DNA of 10,590 bases from Porticoccaceae bacterium (GCA_028822945.1 JAPKCN010000052.1:1-10590); one strand, 5' to 3'. Shown: positions 1 to 7,835, numbered from the stretch's first letter. Numbers and translations: made by a program. Notes: a model not told the origin generated them from the letters alone.

Positions 1-1244
1 GACCCGAACGCGTTGCTCGAGAGCAAGAAGCACTGCGATTCAGACCAGAAGAATGGGGGATGAAAACGGGAGATGACGATCACGAATATATGTTCCTCAA
101 CCTCGGACCCAATCACCCAAGTGTTCACGGCGTATTTCGAATAGCCTTGCAATTGGATGGTGAAGTCATCATCAACTCGGTGCCAGACATCGGTTATCAC
201 CACCGCGGTGCGGAAAAGATGGCTGAACGCCAGACTTGGCATACTTATATTCCGTATACCGATCGCATCGACTACCTCGGTGGTGTGATGAATAACCTCG
301 CCTATATACAATCGATAGAGGTTCTGGCTGGAATTAAGGTGCCGGAGCGCGCCAAGATAATACGCATAATGTTAGCCGAATTATTCCGAATCTCAAGCCA
401 TTTGGTATTTTACGGGACCTTTGTTCAAGATGTCGGTCAGATGTCCCCTGTTTTTTACATGTTCGCAGATCGCGAGCGTCTTTTCAGCATTGTCGAGGCC
501 ATCACAGGGGGCCGCATGCATCCGGCCTGGTTCCGGATCGGCGGTGTAGCTCAAGATCTTCCAAATGGGTGGGAGCGCTTGGTGCGCGAATTTATCGACT
601 ATATGCCTGCCCGCCTTGCCCAGTATGACAAAATGGCCATGCAAAACAAGATCCTCAAAGATCGCACCGTTGGCATCGGCGTTTATACCGAGCGCGAAGC
701 TCTAGACTGGGGTATTACCGGACCAGGATTACGTGCAACAGGGAATGATTGGGACGTGCGAAAAAAGCGCCCTTATGGTGGTTACGATCAATTCGACTTC
801 GAGGTTCCAACATCCAATAACGGCGACTGCTATGACAGAGCCGATCTGCGTATCGAAGAGATACGTCAAAGCTTAAAGATCATTCGCCAATGCCTAGAAA
901 ATATGCCCTCGGGGCCTTACAAAAGCGATCACTCGGCAACCACACCGCCGCCTAAAGAACGCACCATGGAGGATATCGAAACCCTGATCCATCATTTTTT
1001 AAATGTTAGTTGGGGGCCTGTTATACCAGCAGGAGAGGCCTCAGTTATGATAGAGGCAACCAAGGGCATCAACAGCTACCACCTGATAAGCGATGGCGGC
1101 ACAAATTCATATCGCACTCGCATACGCACACCCTCGTTCCCGCACTTACAGCAAATCCCACTAATCAGTAATGGCCTTATGATACCGGATCTAATCGCTA
1201 TCATTGCCAGTATTGACTTTGTTATGGCGGACGTCGACCGATGA
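1..1244 (+). CDS. nuoCD: NADH-quinone oxidoreductase subunit C/D (fused NuoCD), 5'-partial
   Basis: This is the peripheral-arm subunit of complex I that forms the quinone pocket with NuoB and NuoH; the C part is the 30-kDa-like domain and the D part the 49-kDa-like domain. The frame is open from base 3 without a stop, reading PERVAREQEALRFRPEEWG straight into the methionine at 60. That stretch resembles the C-D linker of enterobacterial NuoCD, so the ATG at 60 is an internal Met and the gene runs off the left edge. The D domain is complete (394 residues from that Met). It holds the GPNHPSVHG motif, whose His at 126-128 matches the quinone-contacting His38 of Thermus Nqo4, and the Tyr at 273-275 matching Tyr87. 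It ends in the family-typical MADVDR. The stop overlaps the nuoE start by four bases (ATGA). Identity is very secure; the fusion call rests on 19 codons of linker plus family memory. Confidence 0.95.
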   Translation, partial: PERVAREQEALRFRPEEWGMKTGDDDHEYMFLNLGPNHPSVHGVFRIALQLDGEVIINSVPDIGYHHRGAEKMAERQTWHTYIPYTDRIDYLGGVMNNLAYIQSIEVLAGIKVPERAKIIRIMLAELFRISSHLVFYGTFVQDVGQMSPVFYMFADRERLFSIVEAITGGRMHPAWFRIGGVAQDLPNGWERLVREFIDYMPARLAQYDKMAMQNKILKDRTVGIGVYTEREALDWGITGPGLRATGNDWDVRKKRPYGGYDQFDFEVPTSNNGDCYDRADLRIEEIRQSLKIIRQCLENMPSGPYKSDHSATTPPPKERTMEDIETLIHHFLNVSWGPVIPAGEASVMIEATKGINSYHLISDGGTNSYRTRIRTPSFPHLQQIPLISNGLMIPDLIAIIASIDFVMADVDR

Positions 1245-1756
1245 CACAGGACATGATTCAAACTGACCTAAACTCCGTCCTGAGCCACGAGGAAATTCAG
1301 GCCATCGATGCAGAATTAGCCCACGTTCCTTATAAATCTGGCGCCGCCATCGACGCACTTAAAATCGTTCAAGCTAAGCGAGGATGGGTATCAGATGACT
1401 GCCTCATAGCCATCGCCCGATATTTACAAATGTCCGCTGAGCAATTGGAGGGTGTCGCAACTTTTTATAATCTCATTTATCGCCGGCCAGTGGGAGAGAA
1501 GGTTATTCTATTTTGCGATAGCGTCAGCTGCTGGATCAGCAACTCCGATGGTATTAAAGCTAAAATTTCAGATCTGTTAGGAATCGATTATGGCGGAACA
1601 ACCTTAGATAATCGTTACACATTATTGCCTGTGCCCTGCCTCGGCGCATGCGACCGAGCGCCAGTGATGATGGTCGGCGAAGATCTAGTAACCCACTTAG
1701 ATGAGGCGCGAGTGCAACTTCTATTTGGCCAGACTACGGAGGCTAACAAAGACTGA
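1241..1756 (+). CDS. nuoE: NADH-quinone oxidoreductase subunit E (24-kDa-type, 2Fe-2S cluster N1a)
   Basis: NuoE sits beside NuoF in the NADH-dehydrogenase tip of complex I and carries the binuclear cluster N1a, which is off the main electron path. The 171-residue product is close to the usual 160-180. It shows an N-terminal helical region (residues about 15-80, with the GVATFYNLIY motif), then the thioredoxin-like cluster domain with ligands Cys92 and Cys97 (FCDSVSCW) and Cys133 and Cys137 (CLGACD), the same numbering as I recall for E. coli. The ATG at 1241 overlaps the nuoCD stop as ATGA. Only a weak purine stretch (GGCGGA, 1226-1231) precedes it, so translation probably depends on coupling to nuoCD. 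A second Met at 1253 has no better site. The stop overlaps the nuoF start by one base. Confidence 0.97.
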   Translation: MTQDMIQTDLNSVLSHEEIQAIDAELAHVPYKSGAAIDALKIVQAKRGWVSDDCLIAIARYLQMSAEQLEGVATFYNLIYRRPVGEKVILFCDSVSCWISNSDGIKAKISDLLGIDYGGTTLDNRYTLLPVPCLGACDRAPVMMVGEDLVTHLDEARVQLLFGQTTEANKD

Positions 1757-3054
1757 TGGAAAAAGTCCTAACGCGCAATATCGGCCCCGAACAACACACC
1801 ACAAATTTAGCCGCGTACAAGGCTAACTATGGATATCGTGGTCTAAAAAAGGCCCTTACGGAGATGTCTCCCGACGATTGTCAGGCGGCGGTCAAAAACT
1901 CTAACCTCCGCGGTCGCGGCGGCGCCGGATTCCCGACGGGTATGAAGTGGAGTTTTGTACCCAAGGGAGATGCCTGTTCGCCGGGTCATAAATATCTAGT
2001 CTGCAATGCCGATGAAATGGAGCCAGGCACCTTTAAAGATCGCCTACTCATGGAGTGTGATCCCCATCAACTAATCGAGGGTATGTTACTTGCCGCCTAC
2101 ACTATCGGCGCGGACATAGCCTACATTTTTATCCGCGGAGAATATCTAGTCGCCATCCAAAGACTCCGTGATGCCATAGCCGAATGCTACGCCAATAGTT
2201 ACCTCGGCGAACGAATTCTGGGTTCAGATTTTAGTTTAGAGATGTACGTCCATCCAAGCGCTGGACGCTATATCTGCGGCGAAGAGACGGCGTTAATAAA
2301 CGCGCTTGAAGGCAAGCGCGCAAACCCGCGCGCGAAGCCACCTTTCCCCCAAGTTAGTGGACTCTGGGGCCGCCCTACCATTGTCAACAACGTCGAAACA
2401 CTCTGCAATATTCCACACATAATCGATCACGGCGCGGACTGGTTCAAGACCCTAGGCGTTGGCGAAGACAGCGGTACCAAACTATTTGGAGTGAGCGGAA
2501 AAGTCAATAATCCTGGCTGCTGGGAGCTGCCCATGGGTACTCCAATACGTGAGATTGTAGAGGATCATGCTGGAGGTATGCGGGATGGGTTTCAACTAAA
2601 AGGGTTTTTGCCCGGTGGCGGTTCGACCGATTTTCTGGTGCCAGAGCACCTCGATTTGGCAATGGATTACAACGTAATTGGCGCTGCTGGCAGCCGCATG
2701 GGCACCGGCACCATGATCATACTGGATGATCGCACCTGCCCGGTCGGTATGGTGTTAAACCTGATCCGCTTTTTCGCGCAAGAATCCTGTGGGTTTTGCA
2801 CCCCCTGCCGCGATGGTCTGCCCTGGTCCAGGCAAGTTTTAGAAGATATCGAGAACGGGGCAGGCCGGGCCGAAGACCTGGAGACGCTCGCCTATCAGGT
2901 GAAGTACATTGGTGCTATTGGCAACACCCACTGCGCGTTGGCGCCGGGGGCAATGGAACCGCTGCAAAGCGCTATGAAGTATTTTTATGATGATTTTGTA
3001 CAGCATATCGACGCCGGGCACTGCCCTTATCACAACGGCAAAGGAGCTCTGTAA
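1756..3054 (+). CDS. nuoF: NADH-quinone oxidoreductase subunit F (NADH- and FMN-binding, 4Fe-4S N3)
   Basis: NuoF is the electron-entry subunit: it oxidises NADH, holds FMN and passes electrons to cluster N3. The 432-residue protein is slightly shorter than the 445 of E. coli, mainly at the N-terminus and C-terminal tail. Visible motifs are the glycine-rich nucleotide/FMN loop GRGGAGFPTG (residues 53-62), NADEMEPGT (84-92) with Glu89 matching E. coli Glu95 at the NADH site, and CGEETAL (174-180) with Glu177 matching Glu183, the acidic residue tied to NADH over NADPH preference. The N3 ligands are Cys345, Cys348 and Cys351 (ESCGFCTPCRDG) plus Cys393. The start overlaps the nuoE stop as TGATG. 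A GGAGG at 1738-1742 lies 13 bases upstream, a little far, which fits coupled re-initiation. nuoG follows with no gap. Confidence 0.98.
   Translation: MEKVLTRNIGPEQHTTNLAAYKANYGYRGLKKALTEMSPDDCQAAVKNSNLRGRGGAGFPTGMKWSFVPKGDACSPGHKYLVCNADEMEPGTFKDRLLMECDPHQLIEGMLLAAYTIGADIAYIFIRGEYLVAIQRLRDAIAECYANSYLGERILGSDFSLEMYVHPSAGRYICGEETALINALEGKRANPRAKPPFPQVSGLWGRPTIVNNVETLCNIPHIIDHGADWFKTLGVGEDSGTKLFGVSGKVNNPGCWELPMGTPIREIVEDHAGGMRDGFQLKGFLPGGGSTDFLVPEHLDLAMDYNVIGAAGSRMGTGTMIILDDRTCPVGMVLNLIRFFAQESCGFCTPCRDGLPWSRQVLEDIENGAGRAEDLETLAYQVKYIGAIGNTHCALAPGAMEPLQSAMKYFYDDFVQHIDAGHCPYHNGKGAL
3041..3046 (+). promoter_or_regulatory. Ribosome binding site of nuoG
   Basis: AAGGAG lies inside the last codons of nuoF, eight bases before the nuoG ATG at 3055. 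It is the clearest classical site in the first half of the window and fixes the nuoG start. Confidence 0.8.
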
Positions 3055-5814
3055 ATGCCCACCATTACAATCGACGGACAGACTTTAGAAGTCAATAAAG
3101 GTGACAACATTCTTGAAGCCTGCCTGAACGCAGGGCTGGATCTTCCCTACTTTTGCTGGCATCCGGCAATGGGATCAATTGGTTCCTGTCGCCAATGCGC
3201 ATTGGTGCAATACCAAAATGAAAACGACACCCACGGACGTATCGTCATGGGATGTATGACGTCCGTGACCGAAGGTGCGCGCTTTTCTCTGGACGCTAAA
3301 AATGCGGTTGAATTCCGCGAGGCAGTGGTCGAATCACTGATGCTCAATCACCCCCACGACTGCCCAGTCTGCGCGGAGGGTGGCGAGTGTCACCTTCAGG
3401 ATATGACGGTAATGGTTGGTCACCGAGACCGCCGCTACCGCGGCAGTAAAAATACCCATCGAAACCAGTATCTCGGCCCTCTAATTCATCACGAGATGAA
3501 TCGCTGTATCACATGCTATCGATGCGAGCGCTTCTATCGCGACTATGCCGGCGGCACCGACCTCGGAGCACAAGCGTCTCGAGATAGGCTATATTTTGGT
3601 CGCCAACAAGACGGTGTCTTGGAGAGTGAATTCTCCGGCAATCTAGTCGAGGTTTGTCCGACTGGGGTATTTACAGATAAGCCATTTTTAGCCGACTTTA
3701 GCCGTAAATGGGATCTTCAATCGTCACCCTCTATTTGCGGTGGTTGCGGTGTAGGCTGCAACATAGCGCCCGGCGAGCGCTACGGGCGTTTAAAACGCAT
3801 CCACAATCGCTACAATCATGACATCAATGGTTACTTTATCTGCGACCGAGGACGATTCGGCGGTGGTTACGTCAACAGCAAACGGCGCATCAACTTCGCC
3901 GGGCTTCAGGGTACCGATGGCAGTTTTGCCGCCATCAACCAAGAGGCCGCTTTGAGCAAGGCCCAAACGTGGATGCAAAACGCGCGAATCGCGGGTATCG
4001 GATCACCGAGGGCTTCATTGGAATCAAATTTTCTCTTACAAACGTGGGTTGGATCCGATCAGTTCTCTGCTGGTTTTTCCGACGCAGAGGGAAGTATTCT
4101 AAATAGGCAGATCGAAATATTACAATCGACGCGAGCAATGAACCCGTCGATCAAGCAGATGGAGTCAGCAGACGCTATTCTAGTTCTCGGCGAGGACTTA
4201 ACCAACACGGCTCCGCGGGTCGCCTTGGGCTTGCGTCAAGCGGTGCGCAATAAATCGCTTGCCATGGCCGAGCAAATGGGACTTCCTGACTGGCAGGATG
4301 CCGCGGTACGCAATCTCGCCCAAGATGCTCTGTCTCCATTAATTATAGTTACCAGTTACAGTAGCCGTCTCGACGATATTGCCCTGCACACGCTCACGCT
4401 CACTCCCAATGAGATCGCCGAATTTGGTTGCAATATAGCTGCTCGATTGCAGGGAAAGCCGGCACACAATGCCTTAATCGACGAGATTGCCGAATGTCTA
4501 TCGGGCGCCAAACGCCCATTGATTATTAGCGGCAGTAGTATGTTGCAAGGTAATATTATCGAAAGTGCCGCGGCCGTCGCCGAGGCTCTGTGTGAGCACA
4601 ACGCAAATACCATGCTGAGTTTATGCGCACCAGAGGCCAATAGTGTCGGCGCCGCAATGCTCTCCCAAGCAACCAATCTCTCGCTTTCGAATATAGTCGA
4701 AGGGGCTGACGATATCGATGTGCTGGTCGTATTGGAGAATGACTTAGCTCGACGGCTCGACCCAGCCTCGGTAAAAAAACTAGTCGAGTCGGGCACGAAA
4801 ATTATTGCCCTAGACGTCCTCGAAAACACCACCCTCGACCACTCGACACTAGTTCTTCCCGCCGCCTCATTCGCGGAATCTCAAGGCACTCTTGTCAACA
4901 ACGAGGGACGTGCACAGCGCTTTTTCTCCGTATTCCCGCCGGCCCATGACCGCCTCCCTAGCTGGCAGTGGTTACTGCAACTAGCCACTTGTAGCGGCAG
5001 CAGCCAACTCTCGGCGCTGACTCACTTTGATGAGGTAGTAGACGCCTGCGCAGCAAGTAGACCGATCTTTGCAAATTTATCCGAGGTGGCACCAGACCGC
5101 AGCTTCCGGGACCGCGGTCAAAAGATACCGCGTCAAACCCATCGCTACAGCGGTCGTACCGCCGTCAATGCTGCGGTATCAGTTCATGAGCCTCAGCAAC
5201 CGATAGATCGAGAGACACCACTAGCCTTTAGTATGGAGGGTCTCAATCGCGACCAACCTGCAGCACTCACGCCCTACGTTTGGTCACCAGGCTGGAATTC
5301 AAATCAATCGCTGCATAAATTTCAAGCCGAAGTCGACGGTCCACTCAAGGGCGGTAGTGCCGGCCTACGACTGCTGGTATCGTCAACAAAAGGCGTTCAA
5401 AAACTGAGTTTAACGACCCCAGTCTCAGAAAAATCTGATTTATGGCAGCTTGTGCCTGTTCACTGTCTTCATGGCTCGGAAGAACTATCGAGACACACCG
5501 ATGAAATTGCCGAATTAGCCGGCGATGCCTTTCTCACCCTTTCGATAGCTACCGCCAAAGAGCTTGACGTGGATGAGGGCGACAGAATATCGGTCGCCGG
5601 CTGCGGCGATACAATCTCCCTGACAGTTAAAATCGTCGAGCGTATGGCTGCCGGCTGCGCCGGTTACAGTATCGGCTTCGCTTCGACTCGCGAATTAACT
5701 ACCGGCGCGGAGGTTCACCTGCAGCGCGATATCGCCTGGCAACCCTTAAAGCCTTCACTGATTGCTAGTGATCGCGATTCCATGCACATCGGCGGAGTTA
5801 ATCGACATGTTTGA
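3055..5814 (+). CDS. nuoG: NADH-quinone oxidoreductase subunit G (75-kDa-type, clusters N1b, N4, N5, N7)
   Basis: NuoG carries electrons from NuoF towards NuoI. The 919-residue protein is close to the roughly 910 of E. coli. Its N-terminus is a ferredoxin-type domain with N1b ligands Cys34, Cys45, Cys48 and Cys67. Next is the His/Cys module for N5 (His99, Cys103, Cys106, Cys112), then N4 (Cys151, Cys154, Cys157, Cys201). A molybdopterin-oxidoreductase-like region follows from about residue 221, with a fourth tetranuclear site N7 (Cys228, Cys231, Cys235, Cys263). The rest keeps the fold of molybdenum enzymes but is not expected to bind the cofactor. The ASFAESQGTLVNNEGRAQR-type motif (about 603-621) is well kept. 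The region between about 290 and 800 is the least conserved by eye, though still alignable with E. coli NuoG (for example GSPRASLESNF). The last eight bases overlap nuoH. Confidence 0.98.
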   Translation: MPTITIDGQTLEVNKGDNILEACLNAGLDLPYFCWHPAMGSIGSCRQCALVQYQNENDTHGRIVMGCMTSVTEGARFSLDAKNAVEFREAVVESLMLNHPHDCPVCAEGGECHLQDMTVMVGHRDRRYRGSKNTHRNQYLGPLIHHEMNRCITCYRCERFYRDYAGGTDLGAQASRDRLYFGRQQDGVLESEFSGNLVEVCPTGVFTDKPFLADFSRKWDLQSSPSICGGCGVGCNIAPGERYGRLKRIHNRYNHDINGYFICDRGRFGGGYVNSKRRINFAGLQGTDGSFAAINQEAALSKAQTWMQNARIAGIGSPRASLESNFLLQTWVGSDQFSAGFSDAEGSILNRQIEILQSTRAMNPSIKQMESADAILVLGEDLTNTAPRVALGLRQAVRNKSLAMAEQMGLPDWQDAAVRNLAQDALSPLIIVTSYSSRLDDIALHTLTLTPNEIAEFGCNIAARLQGKPAHNALIDEIAECLSGAKRPLIISGSSMLQGNIIESAAAVAEALCEHNANTMLSLCAPEANSVGAAMLSQATNLSLSNIVEGADDIDVLVVLENDLARRLDPASVKKLVESGTKIIALDVLENTTLDHSTLVLPAASFAESQGTLVNNEGRAQRFFSVFPPAHDRLPSWQWLLQLATCSGSSQLSALTHFDEVVDACAASRPIFANLSEVAPDRSFRDRGQKIPRQTHRYSGRTAVNAAVSVHEPQQPIDRETPLAFSMEGLNRDQPAALTPYVWSPGWNSNQSLHKFQAEVDGPLKGGSAGLRLLVSSTKGVQKLSLTTPVSEKSDLWQLVPVHCLHGSEELSRHTDEIAELAGDAFLTLSIATAKELDVDEGDRISVAGCGDTISLTVKIVERMAAGCAGYSIGFASTRELTTGAEVHLQRDIAWQPLKPSLIASDRDSMHIGGVNRHV
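5794..5797 (+). promoter_or_regulatory. Ribosome binding site that sets the nuoH start
   Basis: GGAG lies within the 3' end of nuoG, nine bases before the ATG at 5807. It supports 5807 as the nuoH start rather than the in-frame TTG 45 bases further upstream. Confidence 0.7.
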
Positions 5815-6781
5815 CTGGGGCCCGATACTACTAGCGGTATCGATACTGATAGGCGGGGTCGCCGGAGCAGCAATACTCACATGGTGGGAGAGGAGACTAC
5901 TCGGTTTTTGGCAAGACCGTCACGGCCCCAATCGGTTGGGCCCATGGGGCATCGGTCAAGTCGCCGCCGATATGATCAAGTTACTGTTAAAAGACGACTG
6001 GGTGCCGCCATTTGCTGACCGCATGGTATTTATCTTTGCACCGACGGCAATTGTCGTTGCCATGATGATGGGCTTTGCGGTGGTGCCTTTTGCACCAGGA
6101 ATGCAAATTATCGATGTTAATATAGGTTTGCTTTTTTTCCTCGGCATGACCTCACTGGCGGTCTACAGTGTGCTGCTGGGCGGCTTGGCATCAAATAACA
6201 AATATGCACTTTTGGGTGGACTTAGATCGGCATCGCAGATGGTCAGTTATGAAGTCTTTATGGGACTCTCACTCATGGGTGTGGTGATGATGTCAGGTAG
6301 CTTTAGCTTAGTCGATATCGTCGCCGCACAACGTGAAGTCTGGTTCTGTTTTTCTCAAATACTTGGATTGCTGGTGTTTGTCGTCGCGGGTATAGCAGAG
6401 AGCCATCGACTGCCCTTTGATCTACCCGAAGCCGAGCACGAACTAACAGCCGGCTTTCATACTGAGTACGGCGGTATGAAATTTGCCATGTTTATGCTCG
6501 GCGAGTATCTCGGCTTGATGTTGATTTCATGCATGATCGTTACGCTGTTTTTTGGCGGTTGGATGGGTCCGGTATTAATCGGAGACTGGCTGCCACCGCT
6601 GGCCTGGTTCGGCATCAAAGTTTGTTTTGTTATCAATTTTTTTGTGCTTTTACGTGCGGCGATACCGAGGCCACGTTATGACCAACTTATGTCATTGGGT
6701 TGGAAAGTTATGCTACCGATCACACTAGTCAATTTGGTTATCACTGGCGCTATTTTATTGTGGTTCGAGGAGGCAATATAA
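5807..6781 (+). CDS. nuoH: NADH-quinone oxidoreductase subunit H (ND1-type membrane subunit)
   Basis: NuoH anchors the peripheral arm to the membrane arm and forms most of the quinone-access chamber. From the ATG at 5807 the product is 324 residues, against 325 in E. coli, starting MFDWGPILLAV. The frame stays open to a TTG at 5762, but that would add 15 residues absent from the family and overlap nuoG further. About eight hydrophobic segments are visible. Conserved features are ERRLLG (residues 28-33), GPNR (40-43), SYEVF with Glu149 (147-151), and the acidic quinone-side loop ESHRLPFDLPEAEHEL (198-213) with Glu208, Glu210 and Glu212, followed by Glu220. RPRYDQLM (288-295) is the usual C-terminal loop signature. 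The loop has ESHRLPFD, where many bacteria have a form like ETNRAPFD. The stop overlaps the nuoI start by one base. Confidence 0.97.
   Translation: MFDWGPILLAVSILIGGVAGAAILTWWERRLLGFWQDRHGPNRLGPWGIGQVAADMIKLLLKDDWVPPFADRMVFIFAPTAIVVAMMMGFAVVPFAPGMQIIDVNIGLLFFLGMTSLAVYSVLLGGLASNNKYALLGGLRSASQMVSYEVFMGLSLMGVVMMSGSFSLVDIVAAQREVWFCFSQILGLLVFVVAGIAESHRLPFDLPEAEHELTAGFHTEYGGMKFAMFMLGEYLGLMLISCMIVTLFFGGWMGPVLIGDWLPPLAWFGIKVCFVINFFVLLRAAIPRPRYDQLMSLGWKVMLPITLVNLVITGAILLWFEEAI
6767..6773 (+). promoter_or_regulatory. Ribosome binding site that sets the nuoI start
   Basis: GAGGAGG, a near-perfect anti-16S match, ends seven bases before the ATG at 6781. It rules out the longer in-frame reading from 6700, which would add 27 residues overlapping the conserved end of nuoH. 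Confidence 0.85.
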
Positions 6782-7296
6782 TGTGGAGTCAATTGCGCAC
6801 GCTTTGGGAGGTATTCAAACACAGTTTTACCAAAGCAGAGACCGTTCAGTACCCAGAGCAAATGCCCTATCTTTCGCCACGTTATCGAGGCCGTATCGTC
6901 TTGACCCGCGACCCGGACGGCGAGGAGCGCTGTGTTGCCTGCAACCTATGCGCAGCAGTCTGCCCGGTAGACTGTATTGCCTTACAAAAGGATACTCGTG
7001 AAGACGGTACATGGTACCCAGAATTTTTTCGTATCAACTTCTCACGCTGCATCATGTGCGGTATGTGTGAAGAGGCCTGCCCAACCTATGCCATTCAGTT
7101 GACGCCTGATTTCGAAATGTGCGAGTACGACCGCCAAAACATGGTCTATGAAAAAGAACACTTATTAATCGACGGCGTCGGTAAATATCCGGAGTATAAC
7201 TTTTACCGCGTGTCAGGAATACAAACAGCGTCCAAAGATAAAGGCGAAGCGCAAAATGAAACGGCTCCGATCGATACCAAAAGCCTGATGCCCTAG
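6781..7296 (+). CDS. nuoI: NADH-quinone oxidoreductase subunit I (ferredoxin-like, clusters N6a and N6b)
   Basis: NuoI is the 8Fe ferredoxin-like subunit (TYKY type) that passes electrons from NuoG to the terminal cluster N2 in NuoB. The 171-residue product, from the ATG at 6781, is about nine residues shorter at the N-terminus than the E. coli protein, where an amphipathic segment contacts the membrane. Two classical CxxCxxCxxxCP motifs bind the clusters: Cys51, Cys54, Cys57, Cys61 and Cys90, Cys93, Cys96, Cys100. Flanking motifs such as YRGRIVLTRDPDGEERC and WYPEFFRINFSRC are nearly identical to gammaproteobacterial NuoI, as is the tail ending KSLMP. An additional Cys114 is not part of a ligand motif. 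It is joined to nuoH by a TAATG overlap and followed by the only intercistronic gap longer than three bases in the window. Confidence 0.98.
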   Translation: MWSQLRTLWEVFKHSFTKAETVQYPEQMPYLSPRYRGRIVLTRDPDGEERCVACNLCAAVCPVDCIALQKDTREDGTWYPEFFRINFSRCIMCGMCEEACPTYAIQLTPDFEMCEYDRQNMVYEKEHLLIDGVGKYPEYNFYRVSGIQTASKDKGEAQNETAPIDTKSLMP

Positions 7297-7301
7297 CCAC
7301 G

Positions 7302-7307
7302 AAAGGA
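7302..7307 (+). promoter_or_regulatory. Ribosome binding site ahead of nuoJ, positioned for an upstream ATG
   Basis: AAAGGA is the best Shine-Dalgarno match in the 32-base nuoI-nuoJ gap. It ends eight bases before an ATG at 7316 but 21 bases before the only in-frame nuoJ ATG at 7329, so it appears to serve the short upstream frame. A minimal GGA at 7318-7320 is the only correctly spaced match for nuoJ itself. Confidence 0.6.
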
Positions 7308-7315
7308 TAAGCGAA

Positions 7316-7336
7316 ATGGATACCGCCAATGCTTGA
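7316..7336 (+). other. Possible six-codon minicistron (MDTANA) overlapping the nuoJ start
   Basis: An ATG with a well-placed AAAGGA opens a frame of six codons that ends in TGA at 7334-7336, five bases after the nuoJ ATG at 7329-7331. A ribosome finishing here would be positioned to re-initiate on nuoJ. It could be a coupling leader, or a sign that one base has been gained or lost (in the genome or in the assembly), since removing one A from the CAATG around 7327-7329 would fuse MDTA directly to nuoJ. There is no evidence that the peptide itself has a function. Confidence 0.35.
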
Positions 7337-7835
7337 AATTATACTATTTTATTTAGCCTCCGGCGTGGCGCTAGCCGCCACTATCTTAGCTATGACTCGT
7401 GCAAATGCCATCCATGCGCTGATCTATTTAATCGTCTCCCTGCTGGCGGTCGCGGTGATCTTCTTCTTAGTTGGTGCGCCATTTGCGGCTGCTCTAGAAA
7501 TTGTTATATATGCAGGTGCCATTATGGTGCTATTTGTTTTTGTCATCATGATGTTAAACCTGGGCGAAAAGGGTGATGCTCGCGAGAGACAGTGGCTGCA
7601 ACCTCGTATTTGGTCGGGCCCAGCGGTCTTATCGCTGGTTTTACTCTGTGAGTTACTGTACCTGATCTCAAGCATTGAAGGTTCCGCGTCGGCGGGCACT
7701 GTAACCGCAAAAACAGTCGGCATCGCACTTTTTGGTCCCTATGTTATAGCGGTCGAGTTAGCCTCAATGTTGCTACTCGCTGGTTTGGTCGGATCCTTCC
7801 ATTTAGGCCGGCGCACCCTTGAGCGAGGGTCCTAA
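7329..7835 (+). CDS. nuoJ: NADH-quinone oxidoreductase subunit J (ND6-type membrane subunit)
   Basis: NuoJ is a small membrane subunit between NuoH and NuoK that helps couple quinone chemistry to proton transfer. The 168-residue protein has about five hydrophobic segments. It has the family hallmark YAGAIMVLFVFVIMMLNLGE (residues 61-80), in the helix known to carry a pi-bulge, preceded by Glu57 and starting with Tyr61 (E. coli Glu55 and Tyr59). The C-terminal helix has GPYVIAVELASMLLLAGLV (136-154). It lacks most of the charged tail of the 184-residue E. coli protein. The start at 7329 is the only ATG, GTG or TTG in frame after a TAA at 7308-7310, but its ribosome binding site is weak. A strong site lies too far upstream and seems to serve an overlapping minicistron at 7316. 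Identity is certain; the exact N-terminus is less so. Confidence 0.95.
   Translation: MLEIILFYLASGVALAATILAMTRANAIHALIYLIVSLLAVAVIFFLVGAPFAAALEIVIYAGAIMVLFVFVIMMLNLGEKGDARERQWLQPRIWSGPAVLSLVLLCELLYLISSIEGSASAGTVTAKTVGIALFGPYVIAVELASMLLLAGLVGSFHLGRRTLERGS
7825..7829 (+). promoter_or_regulatory. Ribosome binding site of nuoK
   Basis: GAGGG lies at the very end of nuoJ, nine bases before the ATG at 7839. A second match, AGGA at 7843-7846, sits seven bases before an in-frame GTG at 7854, so nuoK could have two starts. Confidence 0.6.

Noticed and set aside
4356..4832. 158-codon open frame on the minus strand within nuoG
   Set aside because: The predicted protein is low-complexity and serine-rich with no recognisable motif. 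It lies opposite a well-supported NuoG frame, so it looks like a by-product of codon bias.
5762..5806. Longer nuoH reading from a TTG at 5762
   Set aside because: It adds 15 residues with no family counterpart and overlaps nuoG by 53 bases; ATG 5807 has GGAG nine bases upstream and gives the usual length.
6700..6780. Longer nuoI reading from an ATG at 6700
   Set aside because: The extra stretch is the shifted frame of the conserved nuoH C-terminus; GAGGAGG at 6767-6773 marks ATG 6781 as the start.
6783..7001. 72-codon plus-strand frame overlapping nuoI
   Set aside because: It is an out-of-frame reading of the nuoI ferredoxin region; the nuoI frame carries the eight cluster cysteines.
7297..7328. 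Possible terminator or promoter in the nuoI-nuoJ gap
   Set aside because: The 32 bases show no inverted repeat, no T-run and no convincing -35/-10 pair; they hold only a ribosome binding site.
7424..7723. 99-codon minus-strand frame opposite nuoJ
   Set aside because: No motif or supporting context is visible, and it lies fully opposite the conserved nuoJ helices.
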